Shown: piece after piece, positions 1 to 56,362 of the stretch
How positions within the stretch are numbered: the stretch's first letter is position 1
Layout: every line of letters begins with the position of its first letter
From: Ridgeia piscesae
Lineage: Eukaryota; Annelida; Polychaeta; Sabellida; Siboglinidae
Length of the DNA: 64,000 nt
Assembly: GCA_025642075.2 (NCBI GenBank)
Contig: JAODUO010000185.1
Location: 531,001 to 595,000, forward strand
Reading direction: 5' to 3'
Notes under the pieces: generated by a model
The model's database searches: none
Seen by the model: only the letters and a program-made list of their open reading frames with translations
Told to the model about the DNA's origin: nothing
Program-made: the position numbers and the translations under genes

Positions 1-1795
1 CAATTGTTAGAACCATAAAATATTGCGGAGTTGTGTCTATACGTATTTGACCCTCCTGTGCAGAAATTTAGCCACATATGTGCTGTGTACACCTTCTTGA
101 AGGTTTGGTTGCTATGGTAGCGATTGTGACATGTGCGCGACTTGAGGTCGGGAACAGTGACTGGTATGGTCGCCTGCTGTGGTACTTTTGAGATGCTCTT
201 CCAATAGCGAACTTCTCAACTGCACAGGAGCGCTACAAACCCAGAGGTGACGAAGAATATCAATACAAGTTTAGTAGTGCATGAAAGGCCGCTTCTAGGA
301 ATCATCATCTCTGTTTTTGTCTGGTTTTTAGACTTTTGTGAATGAATGCCGGATCTCAGAACAGGAGTGCGTGATTCTGGAGCACCAAAGCAGCATACGG
401 TTTGGAGATGATATCCTTTTAGTGGTTTAATGTCTGCCCAGAAGGGTGAGTGAAAGGAATTACAAATTTGATTGTGTTTGAGTAAATTGGTAGCATGCAT
501 TTGTGGAGGAACTACTACCATCTGTAGTTGATAGAAAGCTTTAAACAAATTTCCATCGTCAGTTAAGATTGTGAAGTAGGGTCTAAATGACTATATATGT
601 AGGCGGGGGTAAGATTAGATACAGAAGATAAAGGTAAGATCAGCAGCGGTGGTGAGAAATAAGAATGGCAAACTTTAAAATGTTAATGGAATTATTAACA
701 TATGAAAATAAATATTTTCTAAATTTTTCAAATTCATCACTTTTTCTTGTTTTGATTGAAACATGGTGGGTGTGATTTACAAGTATTAGTACAAATAATA
801 AACATGTTTGTCTATGATTGAAAGTACAATAGTTTGAAGTGGACCTTTCACGAGTCAGACACTTTGGACCTGTCTAAGGCATTATCCACAAATTTGTCCA
901 GAATACCTGTGTCCGTAAACCAGTTAGCTGTGACAAGCACAGTGCATGTAGGGTACTTGTGAAAGGATGTGATGACCCATTATGGACATAGGTCATCTGT
1001 CTGTGGACCGAGACCATCTCTTTGTCACCAAACAAGAGACCTACACCAGATCCTGGAGTATATGTCAAACATGGAGACACTTGTTTAGGGTCTTTTATGT
1101 GATCTTGTCACATCATCCAAATTGGTTGTATTGATGAATGGCGACATCACCCTGCAAAACCAGGGTCTTAAAACTTATGTGCCTCACTGTTGGTGATACT
1201 ATATATCTAAGTGTATATACATGTACATGCATGTATTAGTGCGTACACATAATCACGCAAGCATTCATGTACATCCATGTGTGTAGTATGTGTACACAAA
1301 CAATTTAAGATGTAAAATATAATAATAATAATAATAATTCATTTGGTAGTCATCATGGCATTAAATACAAGGACAGGTATAAAACATTCATTTGCTAAGA
1401 TTTTAATGGTTCAGTATAGAGAATAAAATAACCTATGTAACATATTATCATTATTATTCTGAGCATACACTTGGAAAACTAATACTGGGTAAATAGACAA
1501 CAGGCAACAGTTTATAATTACTAACTAAAATATAACTATGGCGAAGGTTTATTGTCTACCAAGTAACATTTAATAAGTTTGATTTCTTTCACAAAGTGTA
1601 AACAAAAGATCCAGATTATGAACAGTTGTATTATTAATGTACATGATTTAGCCACTAAGCTAACTGATGCACAATGTGGTCATGATGGTCCTACATTTAA
1701 GTTATAACAATTCAGCTAATTTCCTGTTGATAATCACTATTCCGACTGATTCTAGTTACGAATCATTATCTACGTTACTGACTTAACGACTACAG
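1..1795. other. Left-edge non-coding sequence
   Basis: I see no supportable gene here. The only clear structure is a short AAT microsatellite at about 1318-1339. If the exon at 1796 belongs to CEP170, this is intron, and the exons for the main part of the N-terminal FHA domain lie to the left of the window; I looked for the FHA signature (glycine/asparagine turn before the last strands) and did not find it. Confidence 0.5.
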
Positions 1796-47719
<45,924 letters not shown>

Positions 47720-47965
47720 GCCCGCTAGCGTCACATAACAAATCCTACACTGTCTTTCAGAAGTATTTGTTTGTTTGTGTTCGTTCAGGTTTTTATACAT
47801 TTTCAGCAACAACGTTCACAGCATTGAATTTATGTCCTCGTGTCTCAGATGTCTTATGATCAAGGTTGGTTGTGCATCATTAGTCAGGTCAGTGCCGGTT
47901 ATATACAGAAGATGGCGAAACCTGTACAACTGTCACATGTAGCTGCCGTTACCTTGTTGCGTGGC

Positions 47966-47971
47966 AATAAA
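47966..47971 (+). promoter_or_regulatory. Candidate CEP170 poly(A) signal AATAAA
   Basis: The first canonical AATAAA after the stop codon, 247 nt downstream. Other later signals are possible. Confidence 0.4.
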
Positions 47972-50758
47972 GGACAGTTTAAAATGTGGAAACTTGCATT
48001 TTTGCAATGTTTAGTAGGAAAAAACAAAATAATAATTTTTTTAGTTTATGAAAGGGTAATCAATTGCCTTTCCGCTGAAAGCTGTTTGGGGCAAACTGTG
48101 TATTTATTGGCACCCAATTGGTGACCCACTAGAACAATGTCAGATATCAACAACAGCCGAGTGTCATTTAGGATGACAAACTTTTTGAAACAGTTGAGAT
48201 ATTACATTGTTTTTTAAGGCGCTCCATCCAGGTGCTGAGTTTTGTTTTGTGATACCATGTTTTACTTGGCAAGAAAATAACATTTGTAACTAACCTGCAG
48301 ACTTGCCCCAGTTGACTTCTCTTTAGTTGCGTGGTCCTGTTGCTTCAGCCTGTCCCTGGCTGTGTGTGTGATTACACAAATGTCAACATTAGTCAACTGA
48401 TGTGAACATGACATTGGGGAAAATGGCTTGAAAATTGCATTTATTGTTTGTCTGTGCGTCTTGTTTAAGTGTATGCATAACTTGTGCAGAGGGTGTGGGA
48501 AAATGGCACTACACTTATTGGATACTGTGTCACTTGCTAATGCCTAGTAAAACGTATTATATGTTACCTTGAACATCTTTGAGAAAAAAAATCTACTGTA
48601 ACAACCAAACAAAATAAGAAGGCGCAGACAAGTCCCTCGATTTTTTAATAAAAAATTATATAAAAATATGTGGGTTAACTTGCGACATAAAAAATTGTTT
48701 CAGACTAAAAAATATTAAATGTAATTTTCCTTGGTTGTTGTGCTAAGTGTTCTTTCAAAGAGGTTGGTGAATTTTTATTCGTTAAAAAGATATTATTTAC
48801 TGCCAGAAGTCTACAGGATTTGTTTTATGAATGACAAAATAATAGGGGAGAGATTGCATGTGGAAGGAATATTTTTGTGTTCTATCAACAACCAGACAGC
48901 ATCGATACAAAGGTGAATAGCATTCCAGGGCGGAGTGCCTCAGTATCAAAGTCATAGCTCACCAGATGTTGTGTGCTACTTGTCATTGTAAACATGTGAT
49001 GGTTTTATGTATCTTTGGTGTCTAATGCCACGTCTGAAATCAAATAGTTTTTACAGGGAGAAAACTAGTGTTTGGAAAGGTGATTTTAAAGGTTTGATTT
49101 ATACCTGCGTGTAGTGATATGTAAGGTTTTATGTGCCCAGGCGTCTTTCGATTCGGTTTGTGGTGTAAGCCACAAGAGATGTGTCGCTGCCAATGCTTTG
49201 AGCAGTAGTGTTGTGTACGTACGGCCCGTGCGTCAATACTCGCACTTTCGCGGGACCGAATATTTGTATATAATCTCAGCTGGCGAGATTTTTATTTTGA
49301 CAGAGCTGTCACATCGCTGTAACAGAACTGTGACTGAAACATACGACTGATGCCACAGACTATTAGGGTGGCAACTTCATTTGTGTCGCCTCCCGTGGTG
49401 TGAGTGGTTGGTCAGTCTCATTGCCTTTGTCGTGATATATTCACTAGCTGTGATAACATTCGGACTGGGCCGTCGGTGCAGAAGAATTGTAATCAACAAG
49501 TTGTACATTTTGTAAAATAAACGCCACAACAGTGTGTTGTTTTTGTTGTTGGTTTTGTCAGAGTTGGAACGACAAAGTAAAACACGGATTTGGGGAAATA
49601 ATGCTAGGTTTGTGATGTTTGCATATACAGAGCCCATTATCACGGACAGGTAACAAAAGGAGTGGCATTAGGTCACAAATAAAAAATAGGTACATATTTG
49701 CTGTGGTTTTGTGGTCAATATATTTAACAAGTCGGTTGCTATAGTTGAGTGCCATCGAGTAGAAAGAGATCAATGCATGTTGGCACTGCCATGGACTGCC
49801 AGGACAAGTGTCAGTCAAATGCAACAGGTATTGTCGGCCATTTTAAATTACTAAGAAATTTTGTTTTGTAGTGGAAGGTTTGAATCAACATAAAAGGTGA
49901 CATTTAATATGTGAGAACATACAAGACCATCCATGACAGCCAATGAGCCAAGACACCTAATAGAAAGAGCTAATTTACAATACACAAAGTAGTAAGAAGA
50001 GCTAATCTATGCGACATTCAATAGTATGGAAGTTGCTTACATGACACAATCATTTGGTAGTGTGATTACTCGAGTAGTATAAAATGGCACAGTAGCTTTA
50101 TCAACAAAAAACAACATTTAATAACATTTACAGTTTTAATAATGACCATAATATATTAATGTACAAATTGTGATACAATCCATATGCAACTTGGAAATAC
50201 AATTTAACACACCAAAGTAACAAAACATTACATTTCGACATTTGAGTTTATGAATGTGACGACTTGCAACATTCACATGTTATTTTCACACATGCTTCTT
50301 AGCTTAGTTTCCAAAGTCAGCATTACATAGGTGCAAAATACATTATTATTTGTGCGATGGTTTTGATACTCAAACAGTTACCACTGTGCGATAATAAACA
50401 GTTACCCTTTTGGGCATAGAACTTCCTACACCACTCTGAGAGGCAACCAGAGAGAGAGGGAGAGGGAGAGAGAGAGAGAGGGAGAGGGGAGTGGGAGAGA
50501 GGGAGGGAAAGAGAGCGAGAGAGCTTGTTAACACCAGCCTGTAGCCGACTGTTGCATTCATACTGAAATAAATACAAAGATACCATTGACAATTAATTTT
50601 ATATTTGTTGCCTTGCTGTGCTTCCACTATTGCCAGTAGTGTTACTGTCGGCCAACCAAGAACTGCAACCACCGACTGGTGAAGGCACAGTGAGGATTCT
50701 GAACACAACAAATGTAGATATTCCACAATGTATCTTTAATGATGGCTCTCTTCCGTAA

Positions 50759-50985
50759 ACTTGTTCAGTCGAACACCATCTTGACTTATCTGGATACACT
50801 GATGCACGCGGCAATCACTGCACGAAAACTATAGATGTCCACCACAGTCCATAGCCAGGTACATACAGCCAAGTGAACTAGAGCAATGTGGAGTGAACTA
50901 ACTTGCCCAATGTTTGAAATGGCTGCAAGGTTTGAGCCTTGAGTTTCTCATGTCCAGCCACTACAAATCCCCACTTTTTGTGCAA
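50759..50985 (-). mobile_element. SINE family 1, degraded copy
   Basis: On the minus strand it matches body blocks of the 11705 element in order: the AACAAGTTT region, GGTGTTCGACTGAACAAG, TACCTGGCTATGGAC and TTGGGCAAGTTAGTTCACTC. The tRNA head is mostly lost. Confidence 0.6.
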
Positions 50986-51586
50986 CTCTGAATAGACCAA
51001 TTTATTCTGTACAGGTGTAAACTGTACCTGTGTAGTTGTCTGTTGTGAATTCATGCAGTAAATAATGCAAACAATTCACCACACAGAAACACAGTCTGAT
51101 CATAACATAACAGTGCATGAGATTATATAAGTACAATATTTGTATTAATGTTCAATTCAAGTGCTCGCAAATACTACATGACAAATAATATGAACGTATA
51201 AAATAAATCTTTTTTCTGCTGTACCGAGCTAGAAAGTACATGATCTTTATGTATTTTTTAATTAGAATATATTTTAATTAGCACATATACATGAAGCAAG
51301 AAACTAGCCAACACTATTCATAAAATATCACAAAGCATAGCAATCATATATATATGTACATTATAACATTAGTAGATTTCTTATTTCATTGGGAACATCA
51401 TCCGTTAATTTCTGAACACTTCCAGCTTCCTTTATCAGATTAATCTCATGAACGCCTTGACTAATGAGAGATGAGCTGCCATGGTGAAAGTAAATATAAA
51501 TGCATTGAGAATAGACTATTCGCCCAATGGGAGATGGTTCCACTAGCGTGTCCTGTCCTGTCCCGTCCCGTCCTGTCACACTGGGC

Positions 51587-51635
51587 CTATGAGGCGCAGT
51601 GGAGACAGTAGGCCTTCTCAAAACTCTCATCATAA
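51587..51635 (-). CDS. SIVA1: SIVA exon 4, last CxxC and stop
   Basis: Acceptor gttctttttcag at 51636. One base completes Asn 208, then YDESFEKAYCLHCAS and TAG at 51589-51587. It matches the Siva C-terminus (MYEKVLCTSCA). The exon is only 49 nt. Confidence 0.9.
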
Positions 51636-54600
51636 CTGAAAAAGAACAGAAAACTGACTGTCAATACAATAAACAAAGTCAATAATGGCTGTGATTGATG
51701 TGGGTGACTTCCACAACAGCCAATTGTTATTTCTAGCCAAGGGCGTGCTGACAACTCAATTTGTTAACTGAAAAAAGTAAATGTGTATGTAAGTAAGACA
51801 TCACCAATTGGAAGATCTCGTGGTAATGGGCCAAGGTTGTGAGGGCACAGAGAAAGAAATCTGTTGAAACTGGCACGGGGTGGATTCATTTACAATTTGC
51901 CAAAATTAATGTATTAGATTTAACAAGATTACCACCTAGAGGGTTAACTCTAGATGGCAGGTAGACAAGGAAGCCATTTGGCCTATCGAGAGGTCAACCT
52001 ACCTATCTAAGTGTACCCCGCCCTTCTTAGGTTAATTTCCATTTTATTTTCAAACACTACTAATATCTACACAATCAGCCGATAATATGTTCCATTCATT
52101 TACTGTTCTTTGTGAAAATGAGAATTTACTAATATCTAGTCTACACTGCTTCTTTGCTAATGTAACTCCATGTCCTCTAGTCTTTCTCTCTTCCTTAACC
52201 GAGAAACAAATATTTCTGTCAATAGTTTCATACACATTCAATATTTTAAACACTTCCATCTGGTCTCCTCTCAATCTCCTGGTCTCTAGTGTTGTTAAAC
52301 CACATTCTTTTAGATGCATTTTGTAACTAATATTCCTGAGTTTTTGTATCATTTTGGTTGTTCTCCTTTGTACTCTTTCTAGCATATCAATATCCTTCTT
52401 GCAATATGGCCTCCATGCTTGTATACAATATTCTAAATGAGGCCTAACTATTGTTTTGTACAGCGGTATAGCATATAGATAATTGACTACTTGCTTGAGA
52501 GTGGAGCAGAGTTGACAAAATAGACCCTGACAGCCGTGACACTGACGTAGACAGTTAGGACACGTCATACGTTCACAGAATCCACATGTCCGTGCACCCA
52601 TGTGACTGGGACGGTTGCAAGACTGGCAAATCTTGAAGCCTGTGGCCAATCCTCTGTGGGGGGCTGACTTCACAGCTAAAAGAAATCCACACAACATTGA
52701 TCACAGTTTCTGAAACCAAGATTTATACATTTAATATAATGTTTTGTTCACTTGTATCTTTTGTTAGTGGAAATAAAAATTTAGTAATTTATACACGTTA
52801 AATAAAATCTAAAGATGCACGTTGCTGACCTAAGCCAATTGTAAACGTCAGTTGAACCGACTGTCTTACTGGCAGTCAACAGGAAAGTCGGTGTGACCTT
52901 TGTCACATCTGAATGTCAATGTTTCCTTTTATAATTTGTTCACACTTGCTTGCAGCTGTTGCTTAAATATTGTCACAAAATGGTTTGGACAGAATAACAT
53001 TAAGAAAACAATACGATGGAATGCCTGCACGTCACATCTTCAGCACTGAATGTGATTAGTCAATCAAACTTGTAGCTAGGCAACAAGTCAGCCAATGGAT
53101 GGGTCAAGTGTGGATGGGGCAAGTGTCCATCTAAAAAGTGGTGGGATATTTAGGAATTTGTAAGTGTTAGCACCCTGATGACCGTACCTTTGTGTCCAGT
53201 GCACAAGTGTCCGTGTGAATCTAACTGCAGTTGAACCCGTGAAGTGTCATGACTTGACAACTCGTTTGTGACATGTCCATTTCTTGTTACCATGGCAACA
53301 CTGTTTCCTGGTCCCTCACTGACCACTGGCCCACCCGGGCAGTGACCACAGAGTTTGCCCTGTGAGTCAAGGTACATCTGTCCTGTTGCTTGCTGGGACT
53401 GTTCGTCCCGGACACAGCCTCCCCAGAGGTCAGGCTCCTGGGACAACTTACAACACAACGTGTCTGCACTGACTGGGCAAGTTGACTGGAACAACAACGC
53501 CTTCGTCTTGTCTGCAAACAGAACAACTCAGTATAATTATGATGCTAATGACGCTGCCCAAAATGAAGACCTGTTGAGTAATTTTTTTTATTTTGGTTAA
53601 CACCATACCATGTTGGATGACTGTTTTAATGTGTTCCAACATGCCAAATAAGTGAGAAAAAAATTGCATCTTAGCATAAGACAGCAATTTTGAAGCCAAA
53701 AGAGCCATGCAACTTGTGCCAGTCTGTGCCACTGCGGCCATGTTTTATTGCAGCAAGCGATATTATAGCAGCAAATGTTGATGCGAGCAGAGTTGCTCTT
53801 TAGGCCTCAAAAGTAAAAACCTGCAAAAAATAAAAAAGTACATTTACCATGTTTATGATGGTGTACATCGATTGTATGTATAATAGGTAACAAGATACTG
53901 TTTAAAAAATAAAATATATTCATGCAGCCAAAAATTATGGCAATTTTTAATTTCAGAAAATGATACAAAATGTGTGACCTATTGCACAGCCTGCTGTGTA
54001 GCATATGTTCATACTAGGGCTGGATAACTCAGTTCAAATGCTGTTAAAAACTGGTATAACTTCATAGCTTGTCAAAATATATCTGTAAAAACTATTTTAT
54101 GCCTCAATATAGTGTGACCTTGAGATATGTATGACCTTGACATAGCGTTTTATATCCAATATTATCTATATTTGGTCTATTTACAGGATTATTTGTTGGA
54201 CTTAGTTACTTTTTTCTATTAAACTCTCTTTGGGGCCCAGTAAATTGTTCTGCAGCCAAGCCTACCCTTAATATTTACTATTTTCTTGAGAGATCTTTCA
54301 GTTACCTAGTACAAGTATTTATACAAGTTAACTGACTCAATAGGCCTGTATATAGTCATATACCATTTTGCGACAGGCTGCAATAACCTTTACATATGCT
54401 TTATTAGCAGTATGACATATTATAGTAAATATTTCTATAGCAGATCTGTTTGTCAACATAGACATATCTCTTGATTATGTTTCTCTGTATATAAAATTAA
54501 AATATACAGTCACTATACACAGCATAATGATTAGCACGGGAAAGCTTTCTATGGTACTTTTTATTATTACTATAATACAGGTAAAAGAAAATTTAATAAT

Positions 54601-55770
54601 ATATCGAGACATCTAGTTTATGGTGATTCCTAGTTTATAGCCATAATTAATGCATTGCCCATACAATGACAGCCAGACCAGTGCTATGGAGTCTTGGTAT
54701 TGCTAATTACATCATAGTGACAACTGATTCAGAAACCTCTACAGTATAAACAAAGGTAAGGGCCATAACCTGCTGTTTGTTAAGTTAAGCCAGAAGGTTT
54801 ATAATAAAATGCCTATCTTGCCGTCAGAAGAGGCAATGCTATTGACTGCTAGTCTCTTGTGAGGAAGTGTGACATGCAGAGCAACTTGAAAGACAGTGAG
54901 GAGACTAGCTTAGCCTGGTACGTACCAGCTTGGAGCCTGACTAAAGAACAAAGTGGATACTGATCTATGGTCACTGTCAGATGCTAATCCACCCTATGGC
55001 TCTGAGCAAACATTGTGGTCACTGCCAGAGCCATGGGGGAACCTGCTGTCAAGTACCTTCTTCAATAATTTCTAAATTAGCACTGTTTAGTGAAAGACAT
55101 ATTAAAATTGTCATCAATGGGTATTTTGAAGGTTGAAAAGACGGTTTTGGTGAATGGTGATTTGCAGTTTGGCAGGCATTAATGTGATCAGGAAACAGAA
55201 ATACTGATACTGAAAAATTTATTTGAAAATATCAAATACTTTATGAAATTATTTTAAATACAAATATTTGTAATTCCTAAATGTCATATACAAATTACTT
55301 ATTTTACTATTACTGAACATTTCTCCAAATGGATATGAAAGCCATTGTGTTGTCACACAATGCCAATGGAAATACCCATACATGCTTCGACCACTGTCCC
55401 TGGTAATGAATACTGTGACTGTGTTAGTGACTGACTGGGGGCCTGTACATGTTATTATAGTATATCCCTACAGAAATTAAAACGGAATATTATCTTATTT
55501 ATTAATACCATTGGTTATAAAAATTCTTGTAAGAATGAGAAGAAGATGTCTTTATGGCTTTCATTTTGTTTTGTTAATTTTCTCTGCAAGTAAATCTCTT
55601 CTGAGCCGGGAATTAATTGCGCCGGGGATCGTCCAGTGAGGAGACTAGTTACCGTAAACAGCTTTCATGTTGTGATGGCTGTTGACGCCTAAGTCAACCT
55701 CCTTGGTTCCAATATGCGATTTATATTGCAGTGGAGCTGCATCGCCGAAAGGGTTTAGTCTTTTTGGCAT
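51587..55770 (-). CDS. SIVA1: SIVA apoptosis regulatory protein, spliced, complete
   Basis: Siva is a small zinc-binding, death-receptor-tail-associated pro-apoptotic protein. Four exons give 223 residues (human 175). The N-terminus MPKRLNPFGDAAPLQYKS and the YDKTKALLFQ segment (residues 39-48) match Siva's MPKR...PFADVAPLQ and EKTKRLLF. GQMYLDSQGKL corresponds to GQMLIGPDGRL. The C-terminus has six CxxC pairs (C164/167, 178/181, 186/189, 193/196, 201/204, 218/221), the same number and spacing style as mammalian Siva, ending YCLHCAS. The middle (residues about 85-145) is longer than in mammals. All phases fit, given a GC-AG last intron. It is divergent from CDAN1 with a short shared promoter. 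Confidence 0.93.
51960..52480 (-). mobile_element. CR1-like non-LTR retrotransposon fragment (3' end of RT ORF)
   Basis: Encodes the C-terminal part of a reverse transcriptase ORF: PLYKTIVRPHLEYCIQAWRP, DMLERVQRRTTKMI, GLTTLETRRLRGDQMEVFKI and FSQRTVNEWN, all typical of CR1/jockey-superfamily elements. A one-base frameshift near 52056 separates the end (NLRRAGYT then stop at 52007-52009). It is strongly 5'-truncated, inactive, and sits in SIVA intron 3 in the same orientation as the gene. Confidence 0.85.
52495..52675 (-). CDS. SIVA1: SIVA exon 3, zinc-binding cysteine cluster
   Basis: Encodes residues 149-207, including CQSCNRPSHMGARTCGFCER and five of the six CxxC pairs. Acceptor ttttag at 52676. 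The GT nearest the 3' end (CAA|GTAGTC) would leave the wrong phase, whereas CTCAA|GCAAGT, a classic GC donor, leaves phase 2, exactly what exon 4 needs. Confidence 0.88.
52676..53187. other. SIVA intron 2
   Basis: Short ordinary intron; nothing recognised. Confidence 0.65.
53188..53511 (-). CDS. SIVA1: SIVA exon 2
   Basis: Acceptor tgtttgcag, phase 1 in (Asp codon), phase 1 out at AAAG|GTACGG. It encodes KTKALLFQSTCPVSADTLC, then ATGQMYLDSQGKLCGHCPGG and a less conserved stretch ending DSHGHLCTGHK. Confidence 0.9.
53512..55652. other. SIVA intron 1
   Basis: 2.1 kb of AT-leaning intron. I see no mobile element or array here. Confidence 0.6.
55653..55770 (-). CDS. SIVA1: SIVA exon 1
   Basis: The ATG is at 55770-55768, and the MPKR start is as conserved in Siva. 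39 codons plus one base, donor TACG|GTAACT. Too short for a long-frame search; found by its protein match. Confidence 0.93.
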
Positions 55771-56278
55771 TTTTATCAACGTCTAGTCGAACGAGCACTT
55801 GTAAACATCAATGTCCGATTTCCCGCGAAAATCCAGCACTTCCGTTTTTTGCCTAAAGTTACCAGACGATTTCCCTTTTGCTAACATTATTATTTTGAAG
55901 TAGCAGAAACTAATCTGTAACAAAAGTAATATTTTAAGTTCTCGGACTGTTTATAACTTCTTTTAGATAAGCAATATGCTACTACTAATAATATTATTTA
56001 AACAAAACAGTTAATTGAAATTCAAACATCTCTTGCATTAAAATAATAATAATAAATATGATAACACATGTTAGAAAACTGCGTAAAATGTCAAGAAATA
56101 AAACAGGACAAATTACTTTTGGTGTACATTTTAAAAGAAATTTTGCTTACTATCAGTGACGGTGAGTGACCGTTACAGTATAATAGCGATTACACAGCGA
56201 CTCACACGACATTACATTCGCACCGCAAATAACAGTCATAGTAGAAGCACTTACATATGAGGCAAAGACGTTTCAAAA
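55771..56278. promoter_or_regulatory. Shared bidirectional promoter region of SIVA and CDAN1
   Basis: 508 bp between divergent start codons. On the SIVA side are TTTCCCGCGAAA (55819-55830), a perfect E2F-type palindrome, and CACTTCCG (55837-55844), an ETS-type site, 50-75 bp from the SIVA ATG. On the CDAN1 side, CAAAAATGGCGGC overlaps the start codon and matches the YY1 consensus AAnATGGCGGC. No TATA box is obvious. Mammalian SIVA1 is known as an E2F1/p53 target, which makes the E2F site plausible. Confidence 0.6.
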
Positions 56279-56362
56279 ATGGCGGCGATTTTGGAGTTGC
56301 TTTTAGCAAAAGAAGTTTTACCTGCAGAAGTAATTTGTTGGTTGACCAGAAAATATGACACG
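56279..56362 (+). CDS. CDAN1: CDAN1 exon 1
   Basis: 28 codons from an ATG in ATGGCGGCG to donor ACG|GTGGGA, phase 0. The start matches human MAAVLESLLREEVSVAAVV in pattern, so the ATG choice is firm. Confidence 0.9.

Larger units (their letters stand above)
47720..51586. other. Convergent intergenic region, CEP170 and SIVA 3' sides
   Basis: 3.9 kb between the two convergent stop codons. It should hold both 3' UTRs. There is a GA-rich tract at about 50450-50526 and a degraded SINE at 50759-50985. Open frames of 60-90 codons (for example 48731, 49114, 49377) have no recognisable product and AT-rich, non-coding-like composition. Confidence 0.55.

Noticed and set aside
216..548. Minus-strand 110-codon open frame
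   Set aside because: No family resemblance, no splice or promoter context, and composition like the surrounding non-coding DNA; left unassigned.
49114..49350. Plus-strand 78-codon open frame in the intergenic region
   Set aside because: No recognisable product, no matching exons nearby.
51361..51633. Minus-strand 90-codon open frame
   Set aside because: Overlaps SIVA exon 4 in another frame; the exon 4 frame gives the conserved Siva C-terminus, so this one is a shadow.
52050..52697. Single 215-residue protein joining a zinc cluster and a reverse transcriptase tail
   Set aside because: Best explained as SIVA exon 3 running through a GC-type donor into an intronic CR1-like fragment; kept only as a possible intron-retention product.
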